Shown: positions 7,634 through 15,997 of the stretch, piece by piece
Layout: each line of letters opens with the position of its first letter
How positions within the stretch are numbered: the first letter of the stretch is position 1
Assembly: GCA_050301795.1 (NCBI GenBank)
Contig: JBNKZU010000026.1
Span: 1 to 40,029 of the forward strand
Direction: 5' to 3'
Source: JBNKZU01 sp050301795
GTDB taxonomy: Bacteria; Pseudomonadota; Gammaproteobacteria; Thiohalomonadales; Thiohalomonadaceae
DNA: 40,029 nt
Translations under genes and position numbers: made by a program
The notes under the pieces: generated by a model
Seen by the model: the letters and a program-made list of their open reading frames with translations, nothing else
Told to the model about the DNA's origin: nothing
The model's database searches: none

Positions 7634-10458
7634 GCCGCTAACTCTTCATTCATCTCATCAATCAAACGATCCATATCAGCACCAAACAACTGATACATTT
7701 TTCCCAGTCCACCCTGGCTGTCGAATGGCGCCATCTCCAGATCATCTCGTTCGATATGGAATGAGATAATAATGTGATCCCGGATCATCTTCAGCCATTT
7801 CATCTGCTCTTCATTAAATTTATCACCAGCGCCTGCATGGCGTTTAAAGATCCAGTTCTTGAAATTTCTGTTTACCGTTGCATCATAGGTGGAGAGGTTT
7901 TGGTCGATATTACAGACTCGGCGAATGAGTGCCATTAACGCATTAAGATCATTTATTGGTTGTTTGCCTCTGTAATCATCCAGTTGGCTGTATGCACTCC
8001 AGATTCTAACAGGTGCCAATGCCGGTTTGTCGGCCTTTAGTTTTTGCATTACTTCTCTAATCATATTTTCTGTTATTTCCCTTCTACGATATGGTTGATC
8101 GTAGAAGATCTCCAGAGCATTAATCTTATCCCTGTTCTGTTCCAGGTAATCGGCAAACTCTTTGACCAGCTTACTGGCATTCTCAATAGAATCCTTACTC
8201 CACTCTGAGCGGATCAGTTGATCCAGATTATCGTGATCAATCTTCTGTTCCTTCTCTCTTCTGATGGTGTCGATTAACTCGATCAGTTCACCATTAAAGA
8301 CCTGGGTTGCTGCCTTAACCAGCTCGGCCTGTGCCTCTTTTCGTTTGTCTTCACCCGGATCTGTACCCAGTGGTTGTCCTGCCAGCTCTAGCGCTTTTGC
8401 TTCGACCATATCGGCATCAATGGCATTAAACAGGCCATTAATGAGATGCGTCAGTTCAACACCTTTTGCCGCCTTTTTGATTCTGGTCTGATCATCGCTG
8501 TCCAGTTGCTTGTTCAGGCGTGCCAATCGCCCTGCCAGAGAGCTAACGGTATCGGTGTCATTAGCTCCCAGCATTACTCCCATCGCCAGGTCCTTAAGCG
8601 ATACCGATGGTTTGGTAATCAGTGGCTGGCTGGCAGTCTTGAGGGATTTGGTGACACCAATGGCATCGACGATCACATAGTGGGTTTTGGCATTTCTAGC
8701 CGAGGGAGTTACCTTTTTCAGATCGTCATGTTCCAGAGTACGGGTGCCACGGCCTTTCATCTGTTCAAAGTAGTTTTTGCTCTTTACATCTCGCATAAAG
8801 AGCAGACACTCCAGTGGCTTTACATCAGTACCGGTGGCGATCATGTCTACGGTCACTGCAATTCTGGGATTATAGTCGTTACGGAACTGGGAAAGAATCG
8901 ATTTTGGATCTTCACCTTCCTGTATCAGATTGCCTTTTTTATCTCTCCTGTCCTTTGCTGCCTTGTAGGTAACCTTTTTGCAGAATGCATTACCTTCACC
9001 GAACTCTTCACGTACTGTATTGATAATATCGTCTGCATGGCTGTCGGTTTTGGCGAAGATCAGGGTCTTGGGTACTTCTTTTCGGTCAGGGAATATCTCA
9101 GGTAAGCTGTTTTGAAATGTTTTAATTACTGTTCGGATCTGGCTGGTGTTGACTATATCCTTATCTAACTGTTTAGCTGAATAAACCTCGTCTTCGTCCT
9201 GTTCCTGCCAACGTTTTTTTCGGGTTTTCTTTTCGCGTAGTTCTACCTGTTGTTTTGCCTTAAGCTCTGAACCCTGCTTCGAAATCTTTGTATCGATGAT
9301 ATAAATTTCATTACCCACATTAACACCATCAGCCACGGCTTTTTCATGGGTATATTCACTGACTACATTCTGTTTAAAGAAGCCGTAGGTACGATTATCC
9401 GGGGTAGCAGTCAGGCCAATCAGATAGGCATCGAAGTAGTCCAGCACCTGTTGCCACAGGTTATAGATAGAGCGGTGACATTCATCAATGAAGATAAAGT
9501 CAAAAAACTCAATGGGCACCCTGGGGTTATAGGCTACAGGTACAGGTTCTTTTGGCTTTGTGAGTTGTTCTGCTGGATTGCGTTCTTCCAGTGCTTCATC
9601 CAGTTCTTCGCCTTTAAGGATGGAGTACATGCGTTGAATGGTGCTGATACAGACCTGGGCATCCCTGGGAACATTTGCACTCTTTAGCCTTTGCACTGCA
9701 TATAGTTCTGTAAACTTGCGGTTATCATCCATTGGGGTATAGGTGAGCATCTCCTGCTCGGCCTGCTCGCCCAGATTTTTGGTATCTACCAGAAACAGGA
9801 TGCGTTTGCCCTTTGCGTGCTTGAGAATTCGGTAGATAGCAGTAATAGCGGTATAGGTCTTTCCTGCACCGGTTGCCATTTGTATCAGGGCACGAGGCTT
9901 ATCCTTCGAGAAAGAATCTTCCAGATTAGTGATTGCCGTTTCCTGACAGTCACGTAGTCCTAATTCCTTTGCGGGAAGTCTGGAAGGATTCAGTGGCCGT
10001 ATCTGTTTCAGCCGAGTTCTGAGACTATCATCTTGTTCCAACCACTCCTGTAGAGTTTCAGGTCGATGGAAGGTGAATACCTCGCGTGAACGGGGATTGG
10101 GATCCCGGCTATCGGTGAATCGGGTGATAATACCCGTGCTTTGATATAGGAAAGGGAGAGGCTCTTTGTTATTTACCCACTTTAATTTTGCGCTTGCGTA
10201 GTCTTCTGTCTGTTTTTCAACTTCTGTGATCTTCTGGGCTATATCTTCACGTTTGGCTTCAATAACACCAACTGCTTTCATATTTACAAACAGCACGTAG
10301 TCAGCGGGTCCCTTATCAGTGGGAAACTCACGCACTGCCTGACCTAATCCATCATGCGGATCAAAACTATTCTTATCCTGAACGAGCCAACCTGATGCTT
10401 TTAGTAAATCATCAATTTTGTCTCGTGCGATCTGTTCGGGGTTTTGATTTGGAACCAT
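7630..10458 (-). CDS. hsdR: Type I restriction endonuclease subunit R
   Basis: A 942-residue motor and nuclease subunit. The N-terminal PD-(D/E)xK nuclease is seen as D53 in PADYVLF and E67-A-K69 in VIEAKRE. The superfamily 2 helicase part has Walker A ATGAGKT (195-201), DECH (325-328) and TATP (350-353), with later motifs including GTDVKPLECLLFMRDVKS and QMKGRGTRT. The C-terminal part matches the EcoEI-type R C-terminal domain. It translocates DNA using ATP and cuts unmodified DNA. AGGAAG lies just upstream of the ATG. It heads the hsdR-hsdS-rhuM-hsdM series and starts only 61 bp after higA, so it may share the higBA transcript. Confidence 0.95.
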   Translation of the reverse strand: MVPNQNPEQIARDKIDDLLKASGWLVQDKNSFDPHDGLGQAVREFPTDKGPADYVLFVNMKAVGVIEAKREDIAQKITEVEKQTEDYASAKLKWVNNKEPLPFLYQSTGIITRFTDSRDPNPRSREVFTFHRPETLQEWLEQDDSLRTRLKQIRPLNPSRLPAKELGLRDCQETAITNLEDSFSKDKPRALIQMATGAGKTYTAITAIYRILKHAKGKRILFLVDTKNLGEQAEQEMLTYTPMDDNRKFTELYAVQRLKSANVPRDAQVCISTIQRMYSILKGEELDEALEERNPAEQLTKPKEPVPVAYNPRVPIEFFDFIFIDECHRSIYNLWQQVLDYFDAYLIGLTATPDNRTYGFFKQNVVSEYTHEKAVADGVNVGNEIYIIDTKISKQGSELKAKQQVELREKKTRKKRWQEQDEDEVYSAKQLDKDIVNTSQIRTVIKTFQNSLPEIFPDRKEVPKTLIFAKTDSHADDIINTVREEFGEGNAFCKKVTYKAAKDRRDKKGNLIQEGEDPKSILSQFRNDYNPRIAVTVDMIATGTDVKPLECLLFMRDVKSKNYFEQMKGRGTRTLEHDDLKKVTPSARNAKTHYVIVDAIGVTKSLKTASQPLITKPSVSLKDLAMGVMLGANDTDTVSSLAGRLARLNKQLDSDDQTRIKKAAKGVELTHLINGLFNAIDADMVEAKALELAGQPLGTDPGEDKRKEAQAELVKAATQVFNGELIELIDTIRREKEQKIDHDNLDQLIRSEWSKDSIENASKLVKEFADYLEQNRDKINALEIFYDQPYRRREITENMIREVMQKLKADKPALAPVRIWSAYSQLDDYRGKQPINDLNALMALIRRVCNIDQNLSTYDATVNRNFKNWIFKRHAGAGDKFNEEQMKWLKMIRDHIIISFHIERDDLEMAPFDSQGGLGKMYQLFGADMDRLIDEMNEELAA

Positions 10459-10519
10459 CTTCCTGTTTCCGTTTTTTCCTTAACTAAATGTATTCACTAT
10501 TCTTTATTCATACTAACGA

Positions 10520-10798
10520 CTATGCCGCATCATCCTTGTGTCTTAGCTGCCACATATCGTAATCAAGCTGCATACCTGCCCAGACTTCAGCCCTGCCACC
10601 ATTTTCTACACCTAACCACTTTTCGAGCAGAAGGGCCATTTCCGGTGATATGGCTGCACGCTCATTAATGACACGTGATAACGCGGCACGAGAGCAGCCA
10701 ATCTCTTTAGCTGCCTCAGTCACAGTGATACCTAATGCAGGCAAAACATCTTCGCGTAAAATGCTTCCGGGATGTGGTGGGTTATGCATTTGATTCAT
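10520..10798 (-). CDS. higA: HigA family antitoxin (XRE-type)
   Basis: A 92-residue HigA-type antitoxin with a helix-turn-helix (VTEAAKEIGCSRAALSRVINE, roughly 26-46) and the family openings HPGSILREDVL and SPEMALLLEKWLGV. It binds and inactivates the HigB toxin and normally represses its own promoter. It follows the toxin gene by 12 bp, the inverted toxin-first order typical of higBA. It sits immediately upstream of hsdR. Confidence 0.92.
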   Translation of the reverse strand: MNQMHNPPHPGSILREDVLPALGITVTEAAKEIGCSRAALSRVINERAAISPEMALLLEKWLGVENGGRAEVWAGMQLDYDMWQLRHKDDAA

Positions 10799-10810
10799 CT
10801 GACTAACCTC

Positions 10811-11089
10811 CTAGTGATAATCCTGGTAATCGACCAGAATTGCATCACTATTTTCAAACCTAAATGTTAATCGCCAGTTTCCATTCACTTTAACTGACCA
10901 GTGATCAGCCAATTCACCTTGCAGGTTATGTAGATTCCAGCCAGGTATATTCATATCTTCTGGTTGGCTTGCACGATTTAAGACACCTAGCTGACGGTTA
11001 AGCTTATTTGCATGACCAGCTTGAATCCCTACTTTTGACCCAGTTTCAAAAAACTTTTTGAGTCCCTTATGGCGAAAACTCTTAATCAT
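10811..11089 (-). CDS. higB: HigB family toxin (RelE-like mRNA interferase)
   Basis: A 92-residue RelE-superfamily toxin beginning MIKSFRHKGLKKFFE, the usual HigB start, with the conserved core NLHNLQGELADHWSVKVNGN and WRLTFRF. Family members cut ribosome-bound mRNA. A second ATG lies one codon upstream (11092). I prefer 11089 because the family start matches and because the promoter at 11096-11124 would place the transcript start there. No Shine-Dalgarno sequence precedes either codon. It forms an operon with higA. Confidence 0.9.
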   Translation of the reverse strand: MIKSFRHKGLKKFFETGSKVGIQAGHANKLNRQLGVLNRASQPEDMNIPGWNLHNLQGELADHWSVKVNGNWRLTFRFENSDAILVDYQDYH

Positions 11090-11095
11090 CATAAA

Positions 11096-11124
11096 AGTGT
11101 AGCGCGTAACGTCACACGATTCAA
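11096..11124 (-). promoter_or_regulatory. Sigma-70 promoter of higBA, leaderless arrangement
   Basis: On the minus strand TTGAAT (11124-11119) is followed after exactly 17 bases by TACACT (11101-11096). A start seven bases beyond the -10 box falls on A of the ATG at 11089. This promoter may also feed the hsd operon because only 61 bp separate higA from hsdR. Confidence 0.6.
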
Positions 11125-11177
11125 TGCATGAGTTTATTGAGAATCAGTGAAACCACCTCTACTAGGGCGTTTAGAAA

Positions 11178-11204
11178 GTGGATGTGTAGACGCTTATCCA
11201 CCCT
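11178..11204. repeat. Partial copy of the GGGTGGATAAGCG palindromic repeat
   Basis: GTGGATG (11178-11184) and CGCTTATCCACCCT (11191-11204) match the inner and outer parts of the element at 5283-5360, but the other arm is missing. It is a decayed or truncated copy located just outside the higBA end of the defence island. Confidence 0.6.
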
Positions 11205-11308
11205 GCGGTCTTAATATCGTAATGCTATCACTAAAAAGTGTCTTTGGTGTGATTGTCGATATGTAATTGGGGTTAGTAAGGCCGTTTTGAGCGTGATATG
11301 GTCGGAAT

Positions 11309-11812
11309 ATGATTATTCGCTGCACACAAAAACTGTTAAAAGAGCTACGCATCAAACCGCAACAAGCGGAAGTGGTTAACAACATCGGAAGCTGGCACGC
11401 CAACCTGTTACGCATTGAACGTCGCAAGTGTGTACTCTTTACCCATAACATGACCCTGTTCTCTATATTTGTTGCTGGGCTAAAGCGTAATGATTTTGAT
11501 CACTTTGATGATGTATTCGGACAAACGCTATTCAAGACGATGCAGTTATTTGACTTCAAACAGTCAGAGATAGAACGTATGCTCGACTGGAGCCAACACA
11601 ACATCTACACCAAAACCAATAACCGAAGCGTGCTCGGCTCTATGAATGATATGGCATATCAGATTGAGCACTACATTGCCGATTTTGGCGGCCTTGACTA
11701 TACCAGCTTTGCCGAACTGCACTATCAGATAAACCACATCCCCTACCAGTCAATCAGCCCCAGCTATCCGCTTAAAGGTTTAAAAGCGCTGCTTATCGGT
11801 GTTGACGAATAG
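11309..11812 (+). CDS. DUF6933-like protein of unknown function
   Basis: A 167-residue soluble protein starting MIIRCTQKLLKELRI, with NIGSWHANLLRIERRKCVLFTH and TLFSIFV following. This pattern recalls the DUF6933 family, small single-domain proteins without a known reaction. It has no signal peptide or membrane segment. It is the first rightward gene after the leftward defence island and is separated from the SET gene by 309 bp, so it is probably transcribed alone. Its ribosome site is weak. The family assignment is from memory of the N-terminal pattern. Confidence 0.65.
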   Translation: MIIRCTQKLLKELRIKPQQAEVVNNIGSWHANLLRIERRKCVLFTHNMTLFSIFVAGLKRNDFDHFDDVFGQTLFKTMQLFDFKQSEIERMLDWSQHNIYTKTNNRSVLGSMNDMAYQIEHYIADFGGLDYTSFAELHYQINHIPYQSISPSYPLKGLKALLIGVDE

Positions 11813-12121
11813 TCACCTAAGCATCAACCGGATAGGCACCACCATCCCCACTCCAAACCTTACTCGATTAGTTATTTTTATTACCCCCTGTTTCCTCTAT
11901 GTTTTGATAAAAAATTCTTGGGATTTTGATGGACATTTTTTGTATACAAGCGTGAGGTTTGGTTGTATAAATCGCGAAAATTTGATGGCTAACCGATTTG
12001 CATATCGCTTAGCACAAGATAGTTATCGTACTTAAACAGAAGTGCTTTTTTTTAACTGTCCAAGGAGCTGTAATACCCACAGTATGAACTCCAAGGTCCT
12101 TTTTCACCCAGGAGCTAGTTC
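11813..12121. other. Intergenic region with a TTGTATACAA palindrome
   Basis: I see no gene in these 309 bases. A perfect ten-base palindrome TTGTATACAA is at 11940-11949, and a partial half-site TTGTATAAA lies about 20 bases further right. Palindromes of this kind are common operators for GntR-family repressors, so this may regulate the SET-PLP enzyme genes. GGAG nine bases before 12122 is a good ribosome site. Confidence 0.3.
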
Positions 12122-12592
12122 ATGCTATATCCCCCTGATTTTGGAAGTAATCCGCTCTTCCCCAAGGCTGAAGATTTTGAAGTGCGTTTCAAAGACGAGA
12201 ACTCCGGTAGCGGGGTCTTTACCTTTCGCGCATGGCGTAAAGGCCAGGTCATTGCGAAGATGGCCGGCTATCGGATAAGAGAGATCAAACAACATACCTT
12301 GCAGATCACTCCTCGACTGCACAACTATGATCCCTTCTTCTCCGGCTATTTCCTGCACGCCTGTGAGCCCAATATCTCGCTGGATATGCGGCGGATGACA
12401 GTGACTGCGTTGACCGATATTCCGGCTAATAGCTGGCTCTATATGGATTATGCCGAGACCGAGGATTATCTGTTCAAGACCTTTCCGTGTGGCTGCGGTT
12501 CCAGTAGTTGTCGCGGCTGGGTAACTGGACGGTTGCAACAAGAGCCATTTATTGCAGATCTGGTTCAGTCTGACGATCTGCTCAACGTATAG
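12122..12592 (+). CDS. SET domain-containing protein (putative lysine methyltransferase)
   Basis: A 156-residue protein composed of little more than a SET domain. The SGSGVFTFRAWRKGQVI segment (28-44) is the first SET motif (G-x-G-V-F with an induced-by-context turn). FLHACEPN (77-84) corresponds to the NHSCxPN motif that binds S-adenosylmethionine. WLYMDY (105-110) gives the catalytic Tyr110. PCGCGSSSC supplies C123, C125 and C130, which with C81 would form the post-SET zinc site. Bacterial SET proteins methylate lysines of proteins, but the substrate here is unknown. It is followed after 29 bp by a PLP enzyme gene, suggesting a joint pathway. Confidence 0.8.
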   Translation: MLYPPDFGSNPLFPKAEDFEVRFKDENSGSGVFTFRAWRKGQVIAKMAGYRIREIKQHTLQITPRLHNYDPFFSGYFLHACEPNISLDMRRMTVTALTDIPANSWLYMDYAETEDYLFKTFPCGCGSSSCRGWVTGRLQQEPFIADLVQSDDLLNV

Positions 12593-12621
12593 CTTCTTGA
12601 GGTAGTGGAAAGTTTTAGCTC

Positions 12622-13830
12622 ATGAATGATGGTGTCATGAATTGGTGGCAGCGCCCCGATCTACAGTATGTCAATGGTCAGCTAACCTTCGCTGGATATG
12701 ATGTTTCCACCCTCGCCAAGCGCTTTGGTACGCCCTCTTTCATCTATTCGGCGTCCCGCTTTAAAAACAATCTACAACGCCTTCATGAGGCACTGGATGG
12801 TGTTGGTCTCATTGACCACACTCTCTACTATGCGATGAAGGCAAACCGTTTTGCACCGGTTCTGACGATGCTAAAGCAGAGCGGCCTATGTGGAATCGAC
12901 GCCTGTTCACCCAATGAGGTTGTTCATGCACTCGGCTGTGGCTTTTTGCCGGAGGAGATCTCTTTTACCGCTGGAAGCCTCTCCACCAATGATTTTGCAA
13001 CCCTCTCTCGCATCGACGGGTTGTTAATGAACTGCGACTCGCTTCATGCGATTAAACAGTGGGGGGCGCTAAAACCCGGCACCCAAATTGGGATTCGTAT
13101 CAACCCGGCCACAGGCACCGCTCGTGGCGATAACGACAAGCTACTCTATGCCGGAGAAAAGACCACCAAATTTGGCATCTTCCGCGAGCAGTTTGAGCAG
13201 GCACTACAGTTGGCGCGACAGTACAACCTAACGGTCTCGCGTTTACACTTTCATACCGGATGCGGCTTTTTAACCCCTCAGCTACCGCTTCTTGAACAGG
13301 TGCTTGAGGCGAGCAACTGGTTTGTGAACAAGGCGGGCACTATCGAGCGCATCAATATCGGTGGTGGCTTGGGCGTACCACACACCCCTTATGATCAACC
13401 GCTGGATCTTGGCAAGTGGGCATCTATCCTCGCCGCTTTCTGTTCTGCCAAAAATATCCGTCTTGAGGTTGAGCCTGGCGACTACATCGCCAAGGACTCC
13501 GGGTTGTTGTTGCTCGGCAAGACCTATCTTGAAACCCGTCGCGATACCCTCTTCCTGGGGGCTGATGCCGGGTTTAACATCGCCCCGGAGCCTGTCTACT
13601 ACCAGCTACCGTTTCAGCCTGTGCCGCTTCACTACCACGGCGAGGCACTTATCAAGCATCATGTTGTCGGTAATATAAACGAGGCGCTGGATGTTTGGGC
13701 CGAAAACGCGCTACTGCCGGATATGTCCGACCATTCGCACATTGCCCTAATCAATGCTGGTGCCTACTCCGCATCGATGGCATCCAACCACTGCTTGCGC
13801 GGCGAGTTTAAGGAGTTTCTGCTCTTTTGA
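12622..13830 (+). CDS. Fold-type III PLP-dependent enzyme, diaminopimelate/ornithine decarboxylase-like
   Basis: A 402-residue alanine-racemase-fold enzyme resembling LysA and eukaryotic-type ODC. The PLP lysine is K73 in YYAMKAN. HFHTGCG (209-215) and the glycine loop INIGGGLG (245-252) bind the cofactor, and GAY (380-382) is the family tyrosine motif. Two usual features are altered: the EPGR motif reads EPGD (284-287), and the CES(G/T)D catalytic-cysteine motif reads NEALD (353-357). Substrate and reaction are therefore uncertain; it may decarboxylate an unusual amino acid or act differently. Another ATG at 12637 is possible, as the ribosome site is weak. It is probably co-transcribed with the SET gene. 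Confidence 0.82.
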   Translation: MNDGVMNWWQRPDLQYVNGQLTFAGYDVSTLAKRFGTPSFIYSASRFKNNLQRLHEALDGVGLIDHTLYYAMKANRFAPVLTMLKQSGLCGIDACSPNEVVHALGCGFLPEEISFTAGSLSTNDFATLSRIDGLLMNCDSLHAIKQWGALKPGTQIGIRINPATGTARGDNDKLLYAGEKTTKFGIFREQFEQALQLARQYNLTVSRLHFHTGCGFLTPQLPLLEQVLEASNWFVNKAGTIERINIGGGLGVPHTPYDQPLDLGKWASILAAFCSAKNIRLEVEPGDYIAKDSGLLLLGKTYLETRRDTLFLGADAGFNIAPEPVYYQLPFQPVPLHYHGEALIKHHVVGNINEALDVWAENALLPDMSDHSHIALINAGAYSASMASNHCLRGEFKEFLLF

Positions 13831-13979
13831 GCTACCTATTCATCAGCAGTCACCATTGCGATGCCTGACAGTGTGAGGCGATCACTCCTTGCCCCTTAGG
13901 CAAAACTGGCACATTTAGCCCTGATTGTGCAAAATGAGTCCTTGCTGACAGTAAATAATAACAAGGGTACGACTATCCC

Positions 13980-14543
13980 ATGACCCATGGCTCGGATTCA
14001 CCCGATAGCACACCATACATAATCACGCTTATTAACGGCCTCAATGAGTACATTGGCCGTGTTGTCTCTTGGCTCACACTGGTAATGGTACTGGTGACCT
14101 TTGCTGTGGTGATATTCCGCTATCTGTTTAACACCGGCTGGATCGCGATGCAGGAGTCGATCACCTATATGCATGCCGTGGTATTCATGCTCGGAGCAGC
14201 CTATACCTTAAAGCACGATGGGCATGTGCGTGTTGATATTTTTTATCGTGAAAAATCTGAAAGATTCCGCATCTGGGTCGACCTGCTCGGCTCACTGTTT
14301 CTGTTACTTCCGGTCTGTATCTTCATAACATGGATAAGCTGGGAGTATGTTGCTGCCTCCTGGTCTGTGATGGAGAGTTCTCAGGAGGCTGGAGGTATCC
14401 CTGCGGTATTTTTACTTAAAAGCATTATCTTATTGATGTCCGGCTTGTTGACACTTCAGGGGCTATCGATATTTTTGACCAATCTGTTCTATCTGACTGG
14501 TCGATTACCCTATAAAGCTGAACATGAACGGGAAGAGATCTAA
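13980..14543 (+). CDS. dctQ: TRAP transporter small permease, DctQ type
   Basis: A 187-residue inner-membrane protein with four hydrophobic segments (around 35-55, 65-85, 105-130 and 145-170), as in the DctQ family. The conserved WIAMQESITYMHAVVFMLGAAYTL with the following DGHVRVDIFY is a DctQ hallmark. It partners the large subunit in sodium-driven uptake of organic acids. Its stop codon shares one base with the dctM start. 149 bp separate it from the upstream PLP enzyme, so it may have its own promoter. Confidence 0.92.
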   Translation: MTHGSDSPDSTPYIITLINGLNEYIGRVVSWLTLVMVLVTFAVVIFRYLFNTGWIAMQESITYMHAVVFMLGAAYTLKHDGHVRVDIFYREKSERFRIWVDLLGSLFLLLPVCIFITWISWEYVAASWSVMESSQEAGGIPAVFLLKSIILLMSGLLTLQGLSIFLTNLFYLTGRLPYKAEHEREEI

Positions 14544-15934
14544 TGATGTTTGAATTGATGCCTCTTCTGCTATTTATCTCTGTGTTTGTGGTGTTGTTGT
14601 TCGGTTTTCCTGTCTCCTTTTCACTTGCAGGTACAGCTCTGCTTTTTGCCGGTATCGGTGCCTTAACTGGTACATTTGATGCCTCATTCCTTGAGGCGAT
14701 CCCCAACCGAATCTACGGTACGATGATTAATGAAACACTCATCGCGGTGCCTCTATTTGTGTTTATGGGCATTATGTTAGAGCGGTCACAGGTTGCCGAG
14801 CAGCTTTTGGAGACGATGGCGCTACTGTTTGGCCCGCTTAGATCCGGTTTGGGTATCTCGGTAATGGTGGTCGGCATGTTACTCGCAGCAAGCACCGGGA
14901 TTGTGGGTGCAACGGTTGTCACGATGGGACTGTTGTCACTACCAACCATGTTAAAACGCGGTTATGACCCCAGAGTGGCAACGGGGGCAATCTGTGCATC
15001 AGGCACACTCGGACAGATTATTCCTCCCTCCATCGTTTTAGTGCTGCTTGGTGATGTGATGTCGTCGGCATACCAGCAGGCACAACTTAATATGGGCATC
15101 TATGCCCCGGACACTGTTTCGGTTGGGGATCTTTTTGCTGGAGCCTTGATTCCAGGAATCATGCTGGTTGGTTTCTATATTATTTATCTGATATTTCTTG
15201 CGGTGATCCGTCCTGGAAAGGTTCCGGCAATTCCGCTTGAGGAGCGTAACCTGATTAATCGCAAAGAGCTGTTGATCCGTGCGGCTAAGGTACTGTTACC
15301 ACCTCTATTCCTGATTTTCGCAGTTCTGGGTTCAATTCTTGGTGGTTTTGCCACACCAACAGAAGCTGCGTCTGTCGGTGCAGTCGGCTCTATTCTGCTC
15401 GCGATCAGCCAACGCAAGTTCAACCTGTCGATTTTGAAGGATGTGGTTGAGGGCACGACCAAGGTCTCTAGCATGGTGTTTATGATTCTGATTGGAGCCT
15501 CGGTCTTTTCACTGGTGTTTCGTGGTTTTGGTGGTGATGAGGTGGTTCAGGAGATCCTGCACAATCTGCCTGGCGGCGTTGTTGGTGCGGTGATCACTGT
15601 GATGCTGATTATGTTCCTGCTTGGATTTATCCTCGACTTTATCGAGATCACCTTCGTTGTCGTGCCGCTGGTTGCCCCAGTGCTGCTGGCGATGGGGCTT
15701 AATCCTGTGTGGCTTGGGGTAATGTTTGCGCTGAATTTGCAGACCTCGTTCCTGACTCCACCTTTTGGTTTCTCTCTGTTCTATCTTAGGGGTGTTGCAC
15801 CACCTGAGATCAAAACAACTGACATCTATCTGGGTGTCATTCCATTTATTGCGATACAACTCATTACCCTGGCACTGCTCGCCTATTGGCCGCATTTGGT
15901 GACTTGGTTGCCCAATCTGATCTACGGAAGCTGA
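14543..15934 (+). CDS. dctM: TRAP transporter large permease, DctM type
   Basis: A 463-residue, mostly hydrophobic protein of the DctM family, the channel-forming TRAP subunit. Recognisable family stretches are FDASFLEAIPNRIYGTM, LAASTGIVGATVVTMGLLSLP, ATGAICASGTLGQIIPPSIVLV and GGFATPTEAASVGAVG. About twelve membrane segments are expected. It starts within the dctQ stop (TAATG), so the two are translationally coupled. A strong terminator follows at 15941-15961. The length is slightly above the usual ~430 residues. Confidence 0.95.
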   Translation: MMFELMPLLLFISVFVVLLFGFPVSFSLAGTALLFAGIGALTGTFDASFLEAIPNRIYGTMINETLIAVPLFVFMGIMLERSQVAEQLLETMALLFGPLRSGLGISVMVVGMLLAASTGIVGATVVTMGLLSLPTMLKRGYDPRVATGAICASGTLGQIIPPSIVLVLLGDVMSSAYQQAQLNMGIYAPDTVSVGDLFAGALIPGIMLVGFYIIYLIFLAVIRPGKVPAIPLEERNLINRKELLIRAAKVLLPPLFLIFAVLGSILGGFATPTEAASVGAVGSILLAISQRKFNLSILKDVVEGTTKVSSMVFMILIGASVFSLVFRGFGGDEVVQEILHNLPGGVVGAVITVMLIMFLLGFILDFIEITFVVVPLVAPVLLAMGLNPVWLGVMFALNLQTSFLTPPFGFSLFYLRGVAPPEIKTTDIYLGVIPFIAIQLITLALLAYWPHLVTWLPNLIYGS

Positions 15935-15940
15935 TTAAAA

Positions 15941-15961
15941 ACGCCCGAGTCTACCGGGCGT
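15941..15961 (+). terminator. Intrinsic terminator after dctM
   Basis: ACGCCCG and CGGGCGT form a perfect seven-pair stem with a seven-base loop, starting seven bases after the dctM stop and followed by TCTAGTTTA. An A-run precedes it, so it may work weakly in reverse. Confidence 0.8.
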
Positions 15962-15997
15962 TCTAGTTTATGATTTGGATTAATCTATGGTCGTAAC

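Noticed and set aside
11194..11451. Minus-strand frame of 85 codons overlapping the DUF6933-like gene
   Set aside because: It is a shadow of the opposite gene and of the partial palindromic repeat, with no ribosome site or known domain.
13905..13950. Possible sigma-54 promoter before dctQ (TGGCAC near 13908)
   Set aside because: The -12 GC does not fall at the required ten-base distance from the -24 GG.
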